Below are positions 21,501 to 34,500 of a stretch of 64,000 bases of DNA, piece by piece (position 1 is the first letter of the stretch; each line of letters begins with the position of its first letter). Origin of the DNA: Synaphobranchus kaupii (lineage: Eukaryota > Chordata > Actinopteri > Anguilliformes > Synaphobranchidae); contig CM056391.1 of NCBI GenBank assembly GCA_029718625.1, forward strand, positions 3,035,852 to 3,099,851, given 5' to 3'. The position numbers and the translations under genes were made by a program. The notes under the pieces were generated by a model. It saw nothing but the letters and a program-made list of their open reading frames with translations. It searched no databases and was not told where the DNA came from.

Positions 21501-24500
21501 ACTCAAGAGAGGAGGGGCCACACGCTGTCAATCATCAGCACATCACCAACACCATGGAAACAACAGGATTGGGTTTAGTCTGTCACATAAAAGCATCAAT
21601 GGAGAATAAAGCCTCATGTCCACCAATCAAAACGAGACTCCACTCGTCCACCAGCTCCATTGGTGTGTGTGTGTGTGTGTGTGACAAACATAATTTTAAT
21701 TTAGCTGTGATTGCAGGGTTATCACATTAACCTCTAACGAAGATAATGGATATTTTTACCCTAAAAAACATAGTTGCTATTATATTAAGTTAATGCTATA
21801 ACAGCAGTCTTTCTATGGTAAGGTGATGCTATAACGACAATCTTTTTATGGTAAGGTAATGCAATAGCAGGAGTCATTCTATGGTACGATCATGCTGTAG
21901 CAGCAGCCACTCTATGGTAGCTTTTGGAGATAGCTTGCCCATCTGTTTTAAACCACTCAGACGGTTGAAACCGTTGTCTTCTCTCTGCTTCTCCACCACT
22001 AATCAAATCCAGTCACTGTCATTACCTCACTGACAGGAAAAGTGATTCTAAATGGCATGCTGTTGTATTTGTGATCCCCTTGTTGGGATACTCTATAAAA
22101 TGACTGCTGGTGTACTATTTCACTATTTCAGAGAATAGCCACTTTCTTTCCTCTGACACAGAATTGATAGAAAAGCTGAAGATGGATGTGTTCAACACTG
22201 AGAGTTCCCAATTCACAATGCTCTTCTACAGAAAATATACTTCCTTTACCCTCCCCCCTTAAAATACTACAGAACAATAAGATACGTTCCAAATATCGAG
22301 TCAAACATATTTTTTGTCAACATTTGTCCGTCATGTGCTGAAAACACGTGGCGCAATCATATCTGTAAATAGTGGATTGGATCACGTAGTCAGATTACAG
22401 TAGATTCTAAAATGTCTTAATGTTGATTCACTCGTAATGGTAGGTAGGTTTTCCAGGGCATTATTACATTTATTATTATATGATTTGATTATTTGCATAT
22501 TTCTACAAAGCGGTAATGTATAGTACAGCATAAGCTTTTATTTTGTGCTTTGTAATCATATCACAATATACTTGACAGCCATGCATTGTCGTGGTTTTGT
22601 AGCTTGCCTGCTCTACTCTGTGACGTTTTCTTTCGGAGCCGCGGGACAGCGCTCCTGCCGTGTTTTTCCGCCACCCGGGACTCATTACCCTCATTTGATT
22701 CAGGTGTTTAGTGGGCTAAAGCACAGCTCGCTCATTGTTCCGGGCTTTTGTGTCATACTTTGCCACGTCAAGCCAGGTAAACGGTATAGCCGGAGGACTG
22801 CATTTCTTTTGTATTGAAAGAAACGCAGGAACCTTCTTTGTTTAGAGAGCGTGGGTTTAGATCCGTAGGATCAGTCTTTCCTTTTATTTCGCTCTTTCCT
22901 TGCTTCTCTCCTCTGTTGCTTTTCTGTCCTCTTTGAGGCAGTAACTTCTGTTTACCATTCTAATATTCCCTCTTCGCTGAGCTCGTTGGTTTATTTACGA
23001 GCAAGAGGTCCTTTCTTTTCCTGCTCGAGTTTCTAGCCTGTTTTCGCCCTCTTTTCTGGTTTGTTATTAGTTGGCATTTGCTGGGGGTTATTTCCCATTT
23101 TTCTTTCTACTTTTCCCTGTTCTATCAGGGTTCCTGTTCCTTTGCCCCTACTAGTGCCTCCCACGTTTGTGGGTTGCTTTTGGATTCCCCTCCGGTCGCG
23201 TCTGGTCCTCCGACCCCTTCCTCTCCCTGATACACATGCAATTTCTGATTTTTGACTCTTACCAGAAAATCACAGGGGAGCCGTGGTGTGGAACTGCAGT
23301 GAGGATATCCACGGAAAGAGTGTTGTGAGCACTTTTAATGTTTGTGTCAGCAAAGATTTAAAAAAAAACCTGACAATACAATGCAGACCTATCTCTTTAC
23401 ATATCCTTCAAAAGCGTCTGCCGTTTCCATAGGATCAATTAAACCACTGTGTAGGTGTGGTGGGAATTATTGATTTCTAATTTTCTGTTCTTCCCAAATA
23501 AAAGGAGCTAGTTATTAAAAGCAGTGTAGGCATGCTTTGAAAACAGTCCTCTTTAATATGTTATATATATGTCTTTATGTGATTTTTTTTCTCTTAAGTA
23601 TCAAGGCTCAAAATACATTCTGGCAGGAATATTATCCATTGGCAGCACACTAAAACATGTGTTCAACATTATAACCAGCATAATATCTCATATTATAACC
23701 AGCATAATATCTCGGTAGTTGTACAGTCGAAGATTATATTCCTTTCAGAAGCATAATAGGATTGTTTTGGTCCCAATTCACGAGTTAACTCCTGCACTGC
23801 ATGTGCTGAAAGAAGTATGGAAGGCAGGGAATTGGAGATGCGCAATTAAATAAGTGTTGAGATGTGGTTCTTTTCCATGAATTTCCATTTGGCATTCCCT
23901 TAAATGGCTACAATGTGTGTGCTTCCTTAGCTTTCTGGAGGGGAATTTCTGGGAACGCTGAATGAATTAAGTGTGAGCGCCGAGCTGTGGTCGTGTTCAC
24001 CTGTCCAGTGACGCTGATTTTTATTCAGGCGCACTAAATAGCTCCTTCTGCTTAAACGGGCCTTCTCTCAGCATGAGCTGTCAGTGAATCTCACAACCCC
24101 CCTTCCTCCCTACACACACACACACACACACACAGCAAAAATGCTGGTGTAAACCTAACACTGCTGGTGTATATTTAACACCCTAGGGTGTTAAATGTAC
24201 ACTGCCATTTTTCTGCGCACACACACAAACTGACACACTTTAATCCTGCTTCACGATATGTTTACCTATATGTTTAAGGAACAACCTTTAAATGGCTTAA
24301 ATGACGAAGCTTAAATTTCCACCAAAAAAAAAAAACTGCTGAAAAATAGCAATGCAACACTGAAGTGAAGCTTTGGATCTGTTAGCAGTGTGTCATCTTG
24401 TCTTGTCCGTGCATCTCAGTCTTCATGTTAGGCTTCACTTCGTTTGGAAGAGCAATATTTATTTACATCCACCACTGGAGCCTTTGAGGTTTTGACTTGC

Positions 24501-27500
24501 GATGCTCAGCCTGACAGCCTACATGGTTTAAGCACGCTAAATCCCGTGGAGCGCAGCGGCTCGTAAGACGCGCTTGACGCTTTATGCTAAAACATATTCT
24601 GAAATGAATAATTGACGTGGGAATAATAAATTACCCCCTGCATTTTGTCTGTTCCGCAACTTCCACCAGCTGTTCCCGAGTTCTGCCGCTTGGTCAACAC
24701 ACCGATCCATTTAGCCAAGTGTAGATGACGCCTTCGCTAGCCTATTAATTGGTTCCCACCTCAGCAGAGAGCGAACGAGCGCGCTAATTGCCCTCCCGGG
24801 GAGACCGTGCCAGGGGCGAGAGAGCTGAGCAGGGAGCAGGGAGCAGGCAGCGCACACTGACCACCTGGTGTCCACTCGCATCAGGCCTGGACAAATATTT
24901 TTTATCTTAGATTCATTCAGGCGCATGTACAACAAAAAGAAATGTGAAAAAAGACATGCAAAAAACCTCTGCGCCCACACTGTAAACACAGCAACCATTA
25001 CATGTATATTTTACACGACCCTGAAGAGTTTAGACAATACAGTTCTTCCTTTATATATACTCTTTTTTAAATGAATGCATTAGCAATGCATTAAATAAAT
25101 GCTTGTTTCCAATTTTTTATCTTAATCTAAGGACCCGCCAGTAGCATTTCAACCTTTTAAATGCAAATCCTGGAAAAGTCACCGTGGCCAGTAAAGAATG
25201 GTAATGAATAGTAAAGAGTATATGAAATAATAATACCGATTATTTCATATTTCGATATTTGTAGAACGGATAGTTCCGGTCCTGGATGCTGATTGGTTAA
25301 CCGGCCTTCCTAGCAGAGCTTATGTTCATGAGAGTGTTGTAGTTCCATGGTTCGATGTTAGCCAATCCCCTTGCATTGTGTATGTTCTTCTAACTTCATT
25401 CCCGTTTAATGTCAGTTTATGTGATATTCAAGGGTAATCAATACACAGTAATCCCATTGACAATTAAAGGCTCATTCCTACTGCTTTTCTATAGCCGGCC
25501 TTCTGGCCAGATGAACAGTTTCACTGTTTTTAGAGTAAGGAAGTAAAAATATGTATTTTTTTCAAACGATTAAGCAGCCATTGACCACGCGTAACTTTCA
25601 CCTCAAGAGAGTTGAGTAATAAGTTCTGAACCAATCAAATTCACCCTCTTTTCTCCGGTCAGACCCAAGGGCTTTAAGTAATATTACATGATTAGTCTTG
25701 GGTTTTGTGAGAAGGCAACAGGGGGGGGGGGGTTTCAGGAGGAAAAAGAGCACCACCTGGCCCCTTCTGGAATGTTCTTCAGTTCCATTGTGGCTTTACT
25801 TGGAGCCTGCCTATTTTTTCAGGCTCGGGGTCATTCGTAAACTTGACACGGCCATTTTACATGACAGCCCTGAGGGAGCAGAGGACGACGAAAGCCCAGC
25901 TGATTTGTGTGATACTCTCGACAGAGCGCCCTAAAAACCAGACAAATCTCTTTCCTCATCGCCATGACAATGGCCCATTAAGCGTTTACGGAAAGTCTAT
26001 GGCCCTCCGGCAGACCTTTAACCTCCGGCAGACCTTTAACTCTACAAACACGCATCGTATTACCTCCACAATTTCACGTCAGGTTTTTTTTTCGCCCGCC
26101 GAACGAAAAGATTAGCTTATTAGCACATTTGAAGCAAAGACGAATGGACACCACAGAAATGTGCACGGCCACATAATAAACGATCGACAGTTTCTTTTGT
26201 TGCAAGATGGAGGCTGTGACTGGCAGCAGTGTGATGCATGGTGTATGGGCATGTCAGAGCTGGGAGGAGCATCATTGGCAACAGCAAAATGTCCAGTGTT
26301 AAATGAAGAGTGTTTTTCCAAAACTCACTCATCCCAGTTTTTTACCAATTTTGATAAAATCAACATTTTTGTTTATTTCAATTTCTTTGTATGAAAAAAT
26401 CTAAATACGCATTTGGTATTTGTTTTCTTTAATTTGTTTAGTTTATTTCTGTTAATATGTCTATGTGCAACATAGCCAAAAATAGAAAAATAGCATAAAT
26501 TATCCTCATAGCAGATTGTAACTGATGTGAGGAGCAGACATTTAGGTACCGTCCCAAATGTCTGTTGGTCTCCTTTTGCTGTTCCCTATATAAGCTGTCA
26601 GTACTCCATTTATACAGCCTCTGATTGACAGGCCTAACATTAGGTTAAATTAGAACAGTCCGCATTATAGTAGTTGCTGTCATCGGTAACAGAACGAGTT
26701 CCCTTCTTTTTTAATAAATCATATCTGCTTTACATTAAAAAATGCATTTTGTAAATGGTAGGAAAGCTTCTCTGGCTGAGTGAAAAGCGGAAAAGTCCTG
26801 GCACGCTGAAAACGTCAAGTAAAATCAGATGTATTCTGGGAAGAAATATACATTTCTGAGTAAAAGGTTCACTGCATGCTGTGTGGAAACTAAAAATGGA
26901 GGACTCGTTCTAATGCTGAAACAGCAAAGATGTTATTTGACCCGGTATATCTGTGCTCATCATTGTATACTGTGGGTTAATATCACAAAAAAAAACAAGA
27001 ATATCCAGCATTTATTTCTAAAGAAATTTTTTTAAATGCTTAGTATGCTGCAAGCTTAAAAGTCACTATATTTAAACCACATTTGATGTCGTTTTTTGTG
27101 TTGTGAGACTAATATCAGGGTAGGAATTATGTCCTTTCAAAGTTGAATAGCACAAAACTGCCATACAATTTAAATGGTCTGTTTGAGGTGTAAGTAGACA
27201 TACAAAAAGTCATCGAAGAAGTTGTTTGCTAATTCTACTAAAAACCCATTAGTTGTGACATGATGCCAGGCGACTGGTCATATTTATTGATAATGGACAC
27301 ACAAACAGCTGGGAATAACATTGTACATTTCACACAGACTCATTGACCTGTATGGCACCTGTTATGCACCTATGCCCATTGCTCATATTAAAGGGTGGGA
27401 GGTGGAGGCACCAATCACCATTGGCGTTGTTCACTTTGTTGTCAACAACGTACGTCATGATTGGTGGAGCTCCTCTCTGGTTTCTATTCAGAAAGTGGTA

Positions 27501-30500
27501 ACCATGGAGCGCTCCAGAATGACGACACCAACATCCAATCCCTATTTTATTATCCATAATCTGCATGCAGACCCAAGAATCAAAATGGGACGTTTAATTC
27601 AGTTGAAATTGCCTCCAGTTGTTTCCATTCGTGACAAATGGTGATATGTCGGTCATATGTGGCACAGAAATAGAAGTCGAGAGGGTAATTATCACTAGGT
27701 TCTAAATCGTGGCACATATGGTTTGCTTTTAGCTTAGCACCCTGTAATCACATCCCTCTGTTCTGACTCTACCCAATGGTAAACAAATATTTTAGGGAAT
27801 CTGTTGTACGTTTGTACGTTAAAACCTTAAAGAGTGATGCAATTTTATATATATATGACACTGATTTGACAGAATGAAATATGCATGGGCCTAACCAAGG
27901 GCAGATCTTGGCCTAAAATCAAGAAATGTGCAAACAACACATAATATGGTGTTAGTGACAGTGACCCACTCCCCCTGGCTTCTATGCAACTTCAGAGGTG
28001 AGTTGGGCTCAAAATGGATGGCTGTGTGACCCTGGGGACGACTCTACAACCCTGCTTCATTCTGTCTCCGTGTTACCCACCTCCCTTCACCTCTCCAATT
28101 AAAACATCCAGCTCTCAGGGATAGATTCCCAAAAGTGTATGAATGCAGATCAAGGGGAACTAGGATAGGAAGGCTACTTTGTATGGGGGTTTAGTACAAG
28201 AAATGCATTGCGGATATACATATAAGAAGTTTGTATCCCTTTGGGAATTCCATTTGCTAAGTGTGCTGTGACTACTGGCGTAGAACATGTCAGTATCTCC
28301 AAAGCAGAAAAATATATATAATTCATAAATTAGGCCTATTCTTTACATAACTTTTTTTTCATTTTTAAAGTCAAAACATGAAGTGAACCAGTTTAAATGT
28401 TTTGGACCGTCTTGTTTCAGCGTTTGACCGCTGGTTTCCAAAAACAGATGTTTAAATGATCTGATAAAATTGTGGTCGCTTGAAAAAAAATGAAAGACGT
28501 CACTGTAACCTGAAAGGCACAAATAACAGTTAAGACTAAAACAGTTCAACTGAATTACCTTACGTCAGTGGTCCCCAACCCTGCTCCTTATAAGGTAGAC
28601 ATTAACCGTAGCGTAGTGCCTGACATTGTCGGGCGGGCTTCTCAATTTAGCAAGCTTATGTTAGCTCGTCATCAGCGGCACCACTGCCAAAAATGTCCAG
28701 ACGAGATGATGATATCTGATTGGTCGAGAACCACCCGTGCGTTGCAGTAATGGATATGTAGTCCGTTAAAGTGGACTGCAAACTGGACTACAATCCTTAA
28801 TCATTGCGTTTAAAAAATAAAAACTGGAACATGCGATGTATGCTCTATAACCTTATACCACACAGACGAATCCAGGAATGTTTCGGCTCATTCTATAAAT
28901 CAAGAAATAGTTGATAGAACGGGCTTCGGAGACTATCTATCAAACCAAACTCTGCCCATGTCTGACATACCCACTTGTGCACTCTATGGAAAATGTGTCT
29001 GTAGCGTGGATAATTGCACGCGATCTACTGCAGCACCCATGCACCCCCCCCCCCCCCCCCCCCCCCAACCCACCGGTGCAACGTCATCCTTTTTTTTAAA
29101 GACGGTAAACAATCTGCCACTCTTGAGATCGCTCGCTTGCGTTTGCTTTTCGAATCATTATTTTTGATATTTCCTCCCTTGTCCGACGCTGCAGAGGACG
29201 TAGCCTACTCTCCGAACGCTCATGCAAATGTAACGTTCCTCTGCCTTTGTTCTGTGGTGAGTGCTCAGCATTTTGCCTACCGCCCACGAGCTCCCGCTGT
29301 GAAGCGTCACGCCCAGCCGTGCTGAGCTCGCGCCTGTGAATGTCAAGGACAGGAAAAAGCGCCATCTGAACGTGGACTGCCCCCCGGCCCAGCCTGATAA
29401 CGAGTCGCCCGGCTTCCTCACTAAAGATGAATAATCGCGGATCGCTTTGTTAGCTTTAATGGACTCCCGCTTTGAAAATGATTCACCCCCTCGCTCTCCG
29501 TTATCGCGAAGGCAGCAAAGTGTCTTATAACGTCACTCGACGCTGAAAAATAAAAATCGAGCTGCGGAATGATTCAGTGATTTTACTGAGAGCAGGACGT
29601 GGTGTAAACCCGCCTTGCAGCTTTAATGCAGCTTTCAGACAGACGGGGAAAAGACTTAGATCTAAAAGCCACGACACTTGCACACAGTGTCTTTCGTGGG
29701 TGAAGACATGACTGGACAGTCACAGTATTTTATAGCATGTTAGAACACTACACTGTGTCAATATGAAGGGCGGCCTGTTTTTTTCCCGATCCTGACAAAC
29801 ACGCGTTATAGCTGGCAAATCTCAACAAAAAACAGGGGATTTATAGGTAGGCTACTGAACAGGCACGTGCAGAGGGGGTGGCTCTGGGTGCCCGAGCACC
29901 TGCCCCTTTTGCCCGATGTGCCCCTTTCAGGGACGTAGGAAGCGGTTAAACTTGTCCGAAATAGAAATTGTACCGAAAAAAAAGGTTCGCTATGTACTTT
30001 TAGTTTGAAAGGCATGCTGTGAGAGCGCAGTCAACAAGTCATCATCAATCTGAGCGTTGCCCCTAGCACTGAAGTGTTCCCCAAATGGTTTTTCTAGGTT
30101 GATGTGCCCTTTTCTCACTTTGAGCACCTGCCCCTCAAAAGGTCTCTGCACGACACTGCTACTGAATACCAGCCAATGTAAATCACAAAGTGTGATTCAA
30201 TTCTAATCATGAGAATTTTGGCATGCTCCAATGCAGTGTCGTGCAGAGACCTTTTGAGGGGCAGGTGCTCAAAGTGAGAAAAGGGCACATCAACCTAGAA
30301 AAACCATTTGGGGAACACTTCAGTGCTAGGGGCAACGCTCAGATTGATGATGACTTGTTGACTGCGCTCTCACAGCATGCCTTTCAAACTAAAAGTACAT
30401 AGCGAACCTTTTTTTTCGGTACAATTTCAATTTCGGACAAGTTTAACCGCTTCCTACGTCCCTGAAAAGGGCACATCGGGCAAAAGGGGCAGGTGCTCGG

Positions 30501-31495
30501 GCACCCAGAGCCACCCCCTCTGCACGTGCCTGCTCCAATGCTGTGTGTGTTTAGGGGGGGGTAAGGGGGTGGGAGGGAATTGAGTAAAACCCAGAACCAT
30601 CCCCAACCAAATCTGGAACATGGACTGAAGTAAAAAGAGCTGTTCCGGGTTTTGCTCAGTGCAGTTATCCAGCTAACTAAGTAATCCTGCTTCGTAGTAG
30701 CCTATACCCCCCCTGTTCCCTGGCCACATCACTCCCTGTTCTAAGCTGTTGTCAGAGGTGGATTGTGTATCACCAAAATTACATGCAGGAGACGTGCTGC
30801 CTTGTGAAAAATTTTGGCAGGTTTGGCCCCCCAACCCCCAAGCATCTTCTCTGGCTACTCTAATTAGTCACCCCTGTTCATACAAAAGTAGAATACTAAA
30901 CTACAGAGCCTGCATTTGACTGGAAGACTACCTTGCTCCGGCTTTGCTTTTTAATTACACACAGCACAATGTTCAGTGTTAAAGCACCTCCGTTAGAGAA
31001 CACTTTAAGAACGTAAGAATGCATAATGATGAGAGCAGGCCATTCAGCCCTACTGAGGTTCCTCATTTCTGATGAGAGCCCTTTTGGGTTCATGTGAACT
31101 CTGTTAGTGTTTAATTTACTGTTGAGTTTCCACTGAACATTTGACTGTGTGCCTATCTAAATCTCTGTTCCTCCGTGTAACATGGGTACTGTAGTTCTAT
31201 GTGCTAATTCTCGCCTGTTCCTCTGTGTAATGTGGGTACTGTAGTTTTATGTGCTAAATCTGGCCTGTTCCTCTGTGTAACATGGGTAGCTATTGTAGTT
31301 TTATGCATTTGTCTGCAGTGATTGCTCCCGTTGTGGTATCCATGCCCTCTTCTGCATCATCTTCATTATCATAAATTCAGCTAATTTTTATAACATTCTT
31401 TCCCAGGGAAAAACCGATGGTGTAAAAGGTCAAAGTAAATTAAGCCCAAGGGCCGTAGCAGCGAAATGGTTTACTATTCACAGCCCCCCCACTAC

Positions 31496-31526
<31 letters not shown>

Positions 31527-34500
31527 ATCTTTGATTGGTCGCTGTGTGGGACATTGTAGTTGCTAGGCATCAGTGCCCGTGTTTTTTGGATGACCGGGTA
31601 CACCTGCCCATCTTGACACCGACTGATGCCAACTGAACCCAAACCAAACAAACCTATTCCGGTACACACTGTTTCCATCTGAATCTCTGATAAAGGATGA
31701 AGTAGACATTTGTGGGCGTTGGATCTATCTCATTTCCATCATGAATTGCATAATCCTTCAAAATATCCTTTATCAGTCTGATGTTTGGTCTGGAACACCT
31801 GATAATGGATTTAAGATTTTTATTTTTTAAATTTCATGTTAAATTAGGAGAAAAGGCTAGCGTCCGTTAGCCAGCTAAACAGCCATGGAGAGGTTGAATA
31901 ACGAGAAGTAGCAAGGGGCTAACGTCTCATCACTGTCTAGAAACCACCTTGTTCTGGACAACTGACGTGAAAATTCAGTGATTGACCGTATTTCCCACAA
32001 ACTCGCACCCCAGAAGGCCAGAGGAGAACAGGTTTCCCCTCTTGAGGCTGGTTCTTCCTGAGATTTATCCCTATTGTTCCAGCAAAGGGGTACCTATATC
32101 ACCATAGGCTGGCTTTTGTGGGGATTTTAGGTTGAGGTCCAGGGTATTATTGGCAAATGTTTTGTGAAATATACTCCCATGTTTATTTTGCTGCCAAGTC
32201 ACACACACACACTTGACTAGAGGTGCAACAGCACAACCACACATGCTGAGTGTTACTAAGGTTAATGAGGCAGTTAATATGCATGCAGCAGCCTCAGGCT
32301 TGTCCTCTGGCCCCACGGGTATGCATGGCAACATGACTTCACAATAATCAGATTCCCTTTACGTTTAAAGAGACAGTACCCCAAAAATCAGAAATATATT
32401 GCTACACAAGACCCTGGTGTTTGTGGTTTTGGCCTTTTTTGGATGCTAGGTTAGTATGAAGTTGTTATTATTATTAGTAGTAGTATAAACATGTATTTGA
32501 ATTTAAGAAGGCAGGTGTCAACAAACCAAAAGTGACAGTTGGAAAGTGTTTTTTGTTCCGCTGATGCAGAGAAAGATTGTGCTGTTACAGACTGTTGGAT
32601 CAGTCTCATTGTTATTTATATGCTATTCACAGCTGCACCATCTTAAGGTACCCACAGTAGCACTAGCTTCATCTCCCTATGTGTGGTTGCAGTGGAGAAT
32701 ATTGGCAGTGGAGTAAATGATGTAATGGGCTTGCAAATCACATGTTTTTGGTTTGAGCACTAGCAAGGTACTTAACCTGAATTAATTAAATAAAATATCC
32801 AGCTCTATAAATGGGCTATGTTTAAAGACGTATGTGTACATTGCTCTGGAATGCCAAAATGTAAGGCAACGTGTGACATGACATGCCCATAGGGGTTGGC
32901 AGCTGAGTTTATACAATTTCAGTTTATATATGTTTCCTCAGCACCTATTCTGTTTATTCAACATGTATGAATCAGTTTTTTTTGTTGGTTATTAATATAT
33001 AGTTTCCCATAGAAAACAAGAACACCTATTCCGGTAGGTTTCTGTAGTGTGACTTTTTTTGCGTTTGGATCTATCACATATCTATGAATCCCATACTACT
33101 TTATTAAAAAGTATTTTATCAGTCTCATGTTTGGTCAGGAACACCTGATTATGGATTTAAGATTTAAAAAATATATATAACGTGGTAAAATCATTTGCGG
33201 AAACGGTTATTACGTCAGGTTGAAAATGACCCTCTGAGAGAGCTCAGAGCATCGTAGCAGAACTAGAGATGCCTCCGTTTTTCTTGCTTTCGGGTTTCAA
33301 ACCTTCCCCCCAAGAAAAGGGAGAGAGCCAAACGGCAACTGGCGAGAAGTGATATCTACTGGGAGCCGAGTGGGGGAGGGGAGGGGAGGGGGGTGGGGCG
33401 GGGGGGCAAAAGAGTGGTGGCAGGGCTCCAGTGGAAAAGAAAGGCAAAGTGGAACAGTTCTAGTAAAAAAAAAAACATTTTTTATTTTTATATTGTAACC
33501 AAAAACCACCCTTTTTGTTGTGCCTTGTCAGCTGTCAGCAGGCCCGATGACAATGTCGAGCAATGTTTCCAATGATCGGTAGACTCTGACTTGGAGAATT
33601 GGGGAAGTCATGTGGTGCAATGGTTAAGGGTACCCAGAAAAGATGAGATGGAGGTTTTGAACCGTTTGTACATCTGCTGTTGTACAATTGATCAGGGAAC
33701 AATGGCTCAGTAAATATCCAGCTGCATAAATGCATTATTTGTAAAATACAAAAACCTGTCAGGTCCTCATGGAGAGCCACCTCTCTGCATAGGCGCCCTC
33801 TAGTGGTCAACGTGCCGCCAACAAAGCTTCACTAATTGGATTGAATGCAGCAAATCTGTTTGGATTGTGACCAGTGTAGCCATGGAGACAGATCGCATAG
33901 GAAAGCGCTCGCCTCATTTCAGTACACATGCAATGAACCAGCTTTTGAAGCTACACATCTAGGGCCTGATTTGCTAAGACCTTTAGCACGTGCAAAACCT
34001 TTTGACACACGCAAAACCAATAACACGACCAGTGATTGGTCATGGTATTAGTTTTGCACCAATCATTGGTTGTGTTATTAGTTTGGCTTGTGTCATCTAC
34101 CTGTATGTACTGTGGAAACGCACTCTCAGGTCCAGATCACATTCTGACTCTGGTGCTCTGTCCAGTCTCCCCTCTGATAGTCAATCAATTCATTACGTTA
34201 CATTACTTAGCAGGCATCTTTAACCAGAGCCATTTACACAGAGTACGTTTTAGCATTCCATCCTGGCTTGTTATTACTGAAGGGATTTAGGTTGAATGCC
34301 TTTCTCAAGCGTACAATGGCACTGCCCCCCCCCCCCCCCCCCCTCTTGGGTATCAAACCAGCAACCTCTGTCTTACAAACCCAGTTCCCTAACCCCTTAT
34401 GCTATAGTGCCACCCCACTGTGACCTGCTGCATTTTGGCTGTAGATACAAGGGCGAGCCGTGCTGCTGTTAACGTCTGTGTCCTGTGCTGGGGTTACCAT

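Noticed and set aside
22580..23280. Solo LTR of a retrotransposon
   Set aside because: Pyrimidine-rich sequence with possible TG..CA ends, but no matching target duplication, primer site or second copy could be read.
28569..28760. hAT element starting CAGTGGTCCCCAACCCTGCTCC
   Set aside because: Only a left-end-like motif is visible; no right end or 8-bp duplication was found.
30377..30583. Conserved small protein starting [12 protein letters not shown], found at several places
   Set aside because: The frame lies inside each copy of hAT MITE family A; its repetition reflects the element, not a gene.
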